Part shown: positions 39,196 through 44,095 of the stretch, piece after piece
Position numbering within the stretch: position 1 is the stretch's first letter
Layout of the letters: every line of letters begins with the position of its first letter
Source of the DNA: Apopatocola sp963628785
GTDB lineage: Bacteria; Bacillota; Clostridia; Oscillospirales; Oscillospiraceae
Length of the DNA: 44,095 nt
Reading direction: 5' to 3'
Assembly: GCA_963628785.1 (NCBI GenBank)
Contig: CAVGGQ010000006.1
Coordinates: 1-44,095, forward strand
Position numbers and translations under genes: made by a program
The notes under the pieces: model-generated
Databases searched by the model: none
What the model was told of the DNA's origin: nothing
What the model saw: the letters and a program-made list of their open reading frames with translations, nothing else

Positions 39196-39229
39196 AACGG
39201 CACTGCCATCCTCCGGCAGTGTCGTTTTT
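39196..39229 (+). terminator. Terminator of the glycerate operon
   Basis: AACGGCACTGCC (39196-39207) pairs with GGCAGTGTCGTT (39215-39226, one wobble), followed by TTTC. It lies 22 bp past the kinase stop. Confidence 0.85.
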
Positions 39230-39297
39230 CACGGGAAAATGCGCCGCCAGATCCCCCAAAAACGGCAGCCTATGAGCGGTTTTCTTCTCAGGTAAAT

Positions 39298-39858
39298 ATG
39301 CGTCTAAGACTTGAAAGAACGACGGTTTTGGGGTATGATAGAGGTGCAGCGGCGAGGGTGTCTAAGGAAGTTCGTTTCCAAGAATTTTGGAAGAGTATTT
39401 CCATATCTCAACCCAAGAGAGCACATTCTGCCGAACGAGTGGATTATGTGCAGCAGGTGTATCAACATATTTCCAAGCTCAGCGAGACAGATACAAAGAT
39501 TCTCAAGGCCATAGAAAAACGGTTCTCATGGACGGAAGTGGCGACAGAGGACGCCGACATCTACACCCTCACGGCTCTTACTGCTGAGACCGGCGATGAA
39601 TTCGCAATGTTCGCTCGTGGAAACGTAAAAGTCGTTTTGCACGGAGCCAGCGCGAATGGCATGCCCTGGAAGCTGCCGGAGGATCTTGCTCGCCGGGTAC
39701 TTGACGAGCAGCTGCTTTGGGAAGGACACTCCCTCCGACGACGGTGGATAAAGCAGAGAGGACGAAAGATCCTATCTGCTTTTTCGTATCGCGGGCGCCT
39801 TGCGCAATTTGCCAGAAAAGAGCAGAAAATTTATCTTGATAATTTGGTAATGAATTAG
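39298..39858 (+). pseudogene. Decayed JAMM/MPN-like domain gene (putative mobile-element remnant)
   Basis: A 186-codon frame with no SD before its ATG and lower GC than its neighbours. The middle (EDADIYTLTALTAETGDEFAMFARGNVKVVLHG) and the end (RKILSAF, QKIYLDNLVMN) look like the C-terminal JAB/JAMM-type domain seen in phage head or polymorphic-toxin proteins; this family call is from memory. The metal motif would be GHSHPSDDGG...S..D, but the frame reads GHSLRRRWIKQRG. In the shifted frame, bases near 39731-39747 read PSDDGG followed by a stop, so a pair of compensating indels has removed the zinc ligands. The gene is likely non-functional as a metalloprotease. The upstream part also seems scrambled between frames. 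Confidence 0.5.
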
Positions 39859-39870
39859 CGAACTGAAGTA

Positions 39871-39899
39871 TTGACGAGCTAAAGAAAATGTGTTACCGT
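39871..39899 (+). promoter_or_regulatory. Probable promoter of the ABC transporter operon
   Basis: TTGACG (39871-39876), 17 nt and TACCGT (39894-39899). The -10 keeps only the TAnnnT positions. The ~98-nt leader contains palindromic repeat copy C. Confidence 0.45.
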
Positions 39900-39910
39900 A
39901 TGCACATCAA

Positions 39911-39956
39911 AGGCAATACCGCATCATTCGGCAAAATGCCGCTGCGGAGCCGCCCA
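39911..39956. repeat. Palindromic intergenic repeat, copy C (internally deleted)
   Basis: In the same orientation as copy A: GGCAATACCGCAT, one changed base, then ATTCGGCAAAA match the left arm of A. The centre is shortened to a small GCCGC-TGCGG-type segment, ending CGCCCA. It lies in the leader of the substrate-binding protein gene, so it would be transcribed as a hairpin. Confidence 0.65.
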
Positions 39957-39997
39957 AAGAAAAACGCCGCGGAGACGGCGGGAAAGAGGAAAATATC

Positions 39998-40834
39998 ATG
40001 AAAAAATTTCTGATCGGTCTGCTGGCACTTCTCATGGTATGGAGCTGCGCCGCGTGCGGCAGCAGCGCGGACACCGGCAAGGATCGTCTCGCGCAGATCT
40101 GGGAGCAGGGGTATATTTCCTTCTGCACCGAGCCGTACTTCGCGCCGTTCGAGTACATCGACCCCAACAAGTCGGGCGATGAGCAGTATCAGGGCATGGA
40201 CATTGAGATCGCAAAGTACATCGCCGAGAAGCTCGGCGTGGAGCTGCGCATCACCGCACTTGACTTTACCGCCGTCCTCTCGGGCGTATCGGAAGGCAAG
40301 TACGATATTTCGATATCTGCCATTGCGTATTCCCCGGCCCGCGCCGAGGCGATGCGCCTTTCGGATGTTTACCGCAGCACCGACACCGGCTACGGCTTTC
40401 TCGTCCGCACGGAGGATGTCGGGAAATACAACAGCATCGAATCTCTCGCGGACGCCGTGGTCATCACGCAGAGCGGTTCCGTGCAGGAAGCCCTTTACAA
40501 CCAGTATGTGAACGACGCGTGCAAGGAGTTCAAGCTCGTGTCCAACATGACCGACGGCTACCTCGCCGTGGCCGAAGGAAAAGCGGATGTGTGCATCTGC
40601 TCGACGGCCTCCGCCGACCTCTACGCCGACGCGAACGGCGGTATGGCTACGACCGATTTCCGCTTTGACGTAGACCCGAGCATGAACGGCACCTGCGTCG
40701 CCATGCCGATGGAAGGCACGGAGTCGCTCGCGGAATTCATCAACGAATGCATCGCAGAGCTCAACGAAGCCGGCCGGATCGACGCGTGGTACACGCAGTA
40801 CGAAGCCGCAGCCGCAGAGCTCGGCATCGATTAA
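39998..40834 (+). CDS. Amino-acid ABC transporter, substrate-binding lipoprotein
   Basis: 278 residues from ATG 39998, with AAAGAGG upstream. A lipoprotein signal (MKKFLIGLLALLMVWSCAAC) ends at a lipobox; Cys17 or Cys20 would be acylated. The SBP_bac_3 fold follows: YISFCTEPYFAPFEYID, GMDIEIAKYIAEKLGVEL, DISISAIAYSPARAEAMRLS and the hinge VITQSGSVQEALYNQYV. It binds a polar amino acid or a small peptide-like ligand outside the membrane and delivers it to the permease. The ligand may be an acyl- or aminobenzoyl-amino acid, given the amidohydrolase at the end of the operon; that is inferred. Confidence 0.94.
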   Translation: MKKFLIGLLALLMVWSCAACGSSADTGKDRLAQIWEQGYISFCTEPYFAPFEYIDPNKSGDEQYQGMDIEIAKYIAEKLGVELRITALDFTAVLSGVSEGKYDISISAIAYSPARAEAMRLSDVYRSTDTGYGFLVRTEDVGKYNSIESLADAVVITQSGSVQEALYNQYVNDACKEFKLVSNMTDGYLAVAEGKADVCICSTASADLYADANGGMATTDFRFDVDPSMNGTCVAMPMEGTESLAEFINECIAELNEAGRIDAWYTQYEAAAAELGID

Positions 40835-40881
40835 ACACTCAAAAACCACATTACCTTAAAACATCGGGGAGACGGATCGGA

Positions 40882-41541
40882 ATGGAAAAGATCATGAAGC
40901 TGTGGGCAAAATACAGCTCGGTATATCTGGCGGGACTGTGGGGGACCCTTTGGATCTCTGCGGTCACGGTCTTCCTCGGAACGCTCCTCGGCATGGTCGT
41001 GGCGCTCATGCGCATGAGCCGCTGGAAGCCGCTCAAGATCGTGTCCGATGTCTATGTGGAGATCCTGCGCGGCACGCCGATCCTGCTGCAGCTCTATTTC
41101 TTCTGGATCGCGCTGCCGAAGATCGTACCGTTTGAGCTGAGTGACACGCAGTGCATCGTAGCGGCGCTCGTGGTGAACGCCTCCGCGTTCATCTCCGAGA
41201 TCATCCGCGCCGGTATTGCCGCCGTGGATAAGGGACAGTGGGAGGCGGCGCGCAGCATCGGCCTTTCGGAAACGCATGTGCTCACGCATGTCATTCTCCC
41301 GCAGGCGGTCAAGAACATTCTCCCCGCCCTGTGCAACGAGTTCATTTCCACCGTAAAGGGCACATCGCTTGCGTCCGTATTCTTCGTCGGCGAGCTGATG
41401 ACGAGCTTCCGCACGGTGCAGAGCGCCACATTCCTCGCCCTGCAGTCGCTCGTGATCGTCGGCGTCATTTATTTCCTTTTGAATTTTGTTCTTTCACGGC
41501 TCCTGCGCGTGCTGGAGAGGAGGCTGACTGTCAGTGACTGA
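40882..41541 (+). CDS. Amino-acid ABC transporter permease
   Basis: 219 residues, HisM/GlnP type with about five membrane helices. The N-terminal GLWGTLWISAVTVFLGTLLG and EILRGTPILLQLYFFW are signature stretches. The EAA loop that docks the ATPase is EAARSIGLSETHVLTHVILPQAVKNILPA. It starts 47 bp after the binding-protein stop and overlaps the ATPase gene by 8 nt. With a single permease gene the transporter is probably a homodimer in the membrane. Confidence 0.94.
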   Translation: MEKIMKLWAKYSSVYLAGLWGTLWISAVTVFLGTLLGMVVALMRMSRWKPLKIVSDVYVEILRGTPILLQLYFFWIALPKIVPFELSDTQCIVAALVVNASAFISEIIRAGIAAVDKGQWEAARSIGLSETHVLTHVILPQAVKNILPALCNEFISTVKGTSLASVFFVGELMTSFRTVQSATFLALQSLVIVGVIYFLLNFVLSRLLRVLERRLTVSD

Positions 41542-42268
41542 TGTGATCCTTCGCACCGAAAACCTCAAAAAGAGCTTCGGCGATCTGGAAGTTCTCAAGG
41601 GCATTACCACGGACATCCACCGCGGCGAGGTCGTGTCGATCATCGGCCCGTCCGGCGGCGGAAAGTCCACCTTTCTCCGCTGCCTGAACCGTCTGGAGAT
41701 GCCGGACGGCGGCAGAGTCCTCTTCAAAGGGCAGGACATCACGGACAAAAAACTCAACATCAGCAAGTACCGCCAAAGCATCGGCATGGTCTTTCAGCAC
41801 TTCAATGTGTTCCCGAACATGACCGTTCTCGACAATGTGACGCTCGCGCCGGTGCTCGAAAAAAAGATCCCCAAAGCGCAGGCACGCGAGGAAGCAATCG
41901 CACTTCTGCAGCGCGTCGGTCTGGCGGACAAGGTCAACGAATACCCCCGCAAGCTCTCCGGCGGACAGAAGCAGCGCCTTGCCATCGTGCGCGCCCTCGC
42001 CATGCAGCCGGAGGTGATGCTCTTCGACGAGCCGACTTCCGCTCTCGACCCCGAAATGGTCAAGGAAGTGCTCAATGTCATCCGTGAGCTGACGCGCAGC
42101 GGCATGACCATCGTGATCGTCACGCACGAGATGGCATTCGCGCGGGAAGTCTCGGATCGGGCGCTCTTCATCTGTGACGGCATCATCAAAGAAGACGGTA
42201 CCCCCGAGCAGATATTCAATTGCCCGCACGACCCGAGCACCATCAAGTTCCTGAGCATGGTGCTTTGA
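41534..42268 (+). CDS. Amino-acid ABC transporter ATP-binding protein
   Basis: 244 residues, GlnQ/HisP type. The start is GTG 41534 inside the permease 3' end. Walker A GPSGGGKST (~39), Q-loop VFQHFNVFPNMTV, signature LSGGQKQRLAIVRAL, Walker B VMLFDEPTSALD and switch His in VTHEM are all intact. It powers uptake by the permease and binding-protein pair. GQKQR is the common bacterial variant of the signature region. Confidence 0.96.
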   Translation: MTDVILRTENLKKSFGDLEVLKGITTDIHRGEVVSIIGPSGGGKSTFLRCLNRLEMPDGGRVLFKGQDITDKKLNISKYRQSIGMVFQHFNVFPNMTVLDNVTLAPVLEKKIPKAQAREEAIALLQRVGLADKVNEYPRKLSGGQKQRLAIVRALAMQPEVMLFDEPTSALDPEMVKEVLNVIRELTRSGMTIVIVTHEMAFAREVSDRALFICDGIIKEDGTPEQIFNCPHDPSTIKFLSMVL

Positions 42269-42292
42269 CGAAGGGAAAAGGAGATCGACACA

Positions 42293-43738
42293 ATGGAAAA
42301 AACGATTCGGGAAATACAGACGTTCGTCGCCGAAAAATCCGCGGCCGCCAAAGAGCTTGCCGCGGAAATATGGAACTATGCGGAGCTCTCCTATGAGGAG
42401 ACGCGCTCGGCCGGCGTACTCATCGAAGCGCTCAAAAAGGAAGGCTTTACCGTTGAGGAAGGCATCGCGGACATCCCCACGGCCTTCAAGGCGAGCTATG
42501 CGGTCGGCACCGGCAAGCCGGTCGTCGGCTTTCTCGCCGAATACGATGCACTGGCCGGCCTGAGCCAGAAGGCCGCCACCGCCGTGCAGGAGCCGATCGT
42601 CCCCGGCGGCCCCGGCCACGGCTGCGGACACAACCTGCTCGGAGCGGGATGCTTTGCCGCCGCCGCGGCACTCAAAGACTACCTTATCCGGGAAAACGGA
42701 AACGGCACGGTCGTTTTCTTCGGCTGCCCCGCCGAGGAAGGTGCCGGATCCAAGCAGTTCATTGCCCGCGCCGGATACTTTGACGATGTGGATCTCGCCT
42801 ACACCTGGCACCCCGGAACGCTCAACGAAGTCGGCTCCAAAGGCAGCGTCGCCATCATGGGCGCGAATTTCATCTTCGACGGCATCGCCTCGCACGCGGG
42901 CGCGGCACCCCATCTCGGACGGAGCGCCTTGGATGCCGTGGAGCTTATGAATGTGGGCTGCAACTATCTGCGCGAGCACATGATCGATGCAGCGCGCATC
43001 CACTATGCCTATTCCGACCCCGGCGGGTGCATGCCGAATGTCGTACAGAGCCACGCCGTCATCAAATACGAGGTGCGCGCACCGAAAGTCGCGCAGGTGC
43101 AGGAGCTCTTTGCCCGCGTGGCGGATGTCGCGCGCGGTGCGGCACTTATGACCGGAACAAAAATGCGCTACGAGGTCACGATGGCGTTCTCCGATTATGT
43201 CCCGAACCGCACGCTGGCGGCCGTGGCGGACGAGAGCCTTCGCGCCCTCGGTGCCCCGGAGTGGGCGGAGGACGATTACCGGCTCGCAAGCGATGTTCTG
43301 CGCACCTACCCGCGCGCCACCATGGGGAGCATCCGCGAACGCCTTGCGGAATACTTCGATCCCGATGAGCTCGAACCGGTGCTCGAAAAGCCGCTCGACC
43401 GCGTCATCCATCCCTTTGACCCCAAAGAAACGACCTACGATTCCGGCTCGACCGATGTCGGCGATGTCGGCTACGCGACGCCGACTGTCATGCTCCATGT
43501 CGCCACCGCGTGTCTCGGAAATGTCGGCCACAGCTGGCAGAACACGGCGTTCTCCTGCTCGGACATCGGCATGAAAGGCATGCTCCGCGCCGCCGAAGTG
43601 CTGACGCTCGCCGCCGTGCGAACCATGGAACAGCCCGAGCTGATCCGAAAAGCAAGAGAGGAACTCCTCGCAAAAAACGGCGGCCGATACCGCTGCCCTC
43701 TCCCGGACTATGTGACCCCGCCCATCGGAAAATACTGA
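42293..43738 (+). CDS. M20-family amidohydrolase, AbgB-like
   Basis: 481 residues. ATG 42293 follows GGAGAT. A zinc-dependent M20D hydrolase resembling the p-aminobenzoyl-glutamate hydrolase subunit B and aminoacylase/dipeptidase-type enzymes. Metal and catalytic motifs are FLAEYDALAG, PGHGCGHNLLGAG, FGCPAEEGAGSK and YTWHPG, with the lid/dimerisation region after FIFDGIASHAGAAPHLGRSALDAVEL. It lacks a signal peptide, so it acts inside the cell. Placed 24 bp after the ABC ATPase, it probably cleaves the imported amidated amino acid. No AbgA partner gene is present, so it may work alone. Confidence 0.92.
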   Translation: MEKTIREIQTFVAEKSAAAKELAAEIWNYAELSYEETRSAGVLIEALKKEGFTVEEGIADIPTAFKASYAVGTGKPVVGFLAEYDALAGLSQKAATAVQEPIVPGGPGHGCGHNLLGAGCFAAAAALKDYLIRENGNGTVVFFGCPAEEGAGSKQFIARAGYFDDVDLAYTWHPGTLNEVGSKGSVAIMGANFIFDGIASHAGAAPHLGRSALDAVELMNVGCNYLREHMIDAARIHYAYSDPGGCMPNVVQSHAVIKYEVRAPKVAQVQELFARVADVARGAALMTGTKMRYEVTMAFSDYVPNRTLAAVADESLRALGAPEWAEDDYRLASDVLRTYPRATMGSIRERLAEYFDPDELEPVLEKPLDRVIHPFDPKETTYDSGSTDVGDVGYATPTVMLHVATACLGNVGHSWQNTAFSCSDIGMKGMLRAAEVLTLAAVRTMEQPELIRKAREELLAKNGGRYRCPLPDYVTPPIGKY

Positions 43739-43764
43739 GCGCCGGCGATTCGCAGCATAAAATC

Positions 43765-43806
43765 AGAGCTACCCGATTTCACACGAAGTCGGATAGCTCT
43801 TTTCTT
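43765..43806 (+). terminator. Terminator of the ABC transporter-amidohydrolase operon
   Basis: AGAGCTA, a bulge, then CCGA pair with TCGG and TAGCTCT (43765-43800), followed by TTTTCTTT. Confidence 0.85.
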
Positions 43807-43820
43807 TGTCACTGCTGTCG

Positions 43821-43937
43821 GTCAAAGCATATCACTCAGCCACCGGACAGAGCGGCCTTGTACTGTCTAAAGCCGACAAGGCCATCGCAAAATACGGCAA
43901 CCCCATGCCTTTTCGGAAACTGAAAACCGAAGCTTGA
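43821..43937 (+). pseudogene. Possible coding fragment (unidentified)
   Basis: A 38-codon open stretch without a start codon or SD reads with protein-like composition (SGLVLSKADKAIAKYGN, then MPFRKLKTEA and a stop). I do not recognise the family. It may be the tail of a lost gene or chance. The rest of 43741-43976 holds only the upstream terminator and nothing else I can support. Confidence 0.25.
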
Positions 43938-43976
43938 CGGTATGCTCTGTTTTGATGTGTGCCTGCCCGGAAACCA

Positions 43977-44095
43977 TTACTGTTCTTCTGTCTCTTCCCG
44001 GAACAACTCGTCCAGCGTTTTATCAAGCGCTTTGCATAAAGCAATACATAACTTGATGGTAGGATTATAATTTCCGAGTTCGATTGCATTGATCG
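43977..44095 (-). CDS. XRE-type helix-turn-helix regulator, C-terminal part (cut by window edge)
   Basis: The last 38 codons of a gene that begins beyond the window. The sequence INAIELGNYNPTIKLCIALC, then KALDKTLDELF and REETEEQ and a stop, is the recognition helix end and the fourth and fifth helices of a Cro/CI-type HTH, typical of the ~70-residue YozG-like stand-alone regulators of Firmicutes. The usual SRSTISAIENGKYNPSL-like pattern supports the call. The N-terminus, and so start and promoter, are not visible. Confidence 0.8.
   Translation of the reverse strand, partial: INAIELGNYNPTIKLCIALCKALDKTLDELFREETEEQ

Noticed and set aside
43832..44089. An 85-codon minus-strand frame at the right edge
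   Set aside because: It overlaps, in another frame, the recognisable C-terminus of an XRE-type HTH protein (43977-44095) and has no domain or SD.

Overview
The window looks like a chromosomal segment of a GC-rich, anaerobic member of the Clostridia (Bacillota), probably gut-associated; that placement is an inference. The signs are a class III glutamine synthetase, an IreB homologue, a Phe T-box leader in front of pheST, an ANTAR regulator next to GS/GOGAT genes, a CdaR-type regulator, and many strong SD sites with consensus TTGACA-N17-TATAAT promoters. No plasmid, phage or CRISPR locus is visible. One decayed, lower-GC gene (39298-39858) is the clearest foreign remnant.

Layout. 1-1170: the 3' end of a 23S rRNA gene, 5S rRNA and six tRNAs (Asn, a CAT tRNA that is probably Ile2, Trp, Met, Glu, Val), with two internal promoters and a terminator. 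1181-6249: a secreted beta-propeller-like lipoprotein, a ribbon-helix-helix protein, and a yoaK/U32-protease/small-membrane-protein operon. 6411-14105: a nitrogen-assimilation island in which glnN (GSIII) diverges from a three-gene split glutamate synthase, a GSI-type glnA and an ANTAR RNA-binding regulator; both divergent transcripts carry an intrinsic terminator between promoter and first gene. 14111-18739: a translationally coupled operon for a PAPS-dependent sulfotransferase, CysD, a CysN-CysC fusion and a TSUP transporter, with no reductive sulfur genes. 18862-20570: a two-component system. 20698-20922: an apparently unannotated structured RNA with its own promoter and terminator, followed by about 320 bp of hairpin-rich non-coding DNA. 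21248-25493: aspS, a MarR/GltS pair and ireB. 25563-29236: pheST with its T-box. 29377-31487: nnrD and alr. 31563-35633: an OYE-type enoate/dienoyl reductase and oligoendopeptidase F. 35686-39174: CdaR facing a glycerate dehydrogenase and glycerate kinase pair. 39298-43738: a decayed JAMM-like gene, a polar amino-acid ABC transporter and an AbgB-like amidohydrolase. The right edge cuts an XRE-type HTH gene.

The strongest second-look items are: (1) the self-contained sulfonation operon; (2) the GS/GOGAT island, where an ANTAR protein with a receiver lacking its phospho-acceptor Asp is encoded behind two attenuated leaders; (3) a four-copy family of small imperfect palindromes in intergenic gaps (6411, 23184, 30256, 39911); and (4) the orphan structured RNA at 20733, which can form two mutually exclusive helices.
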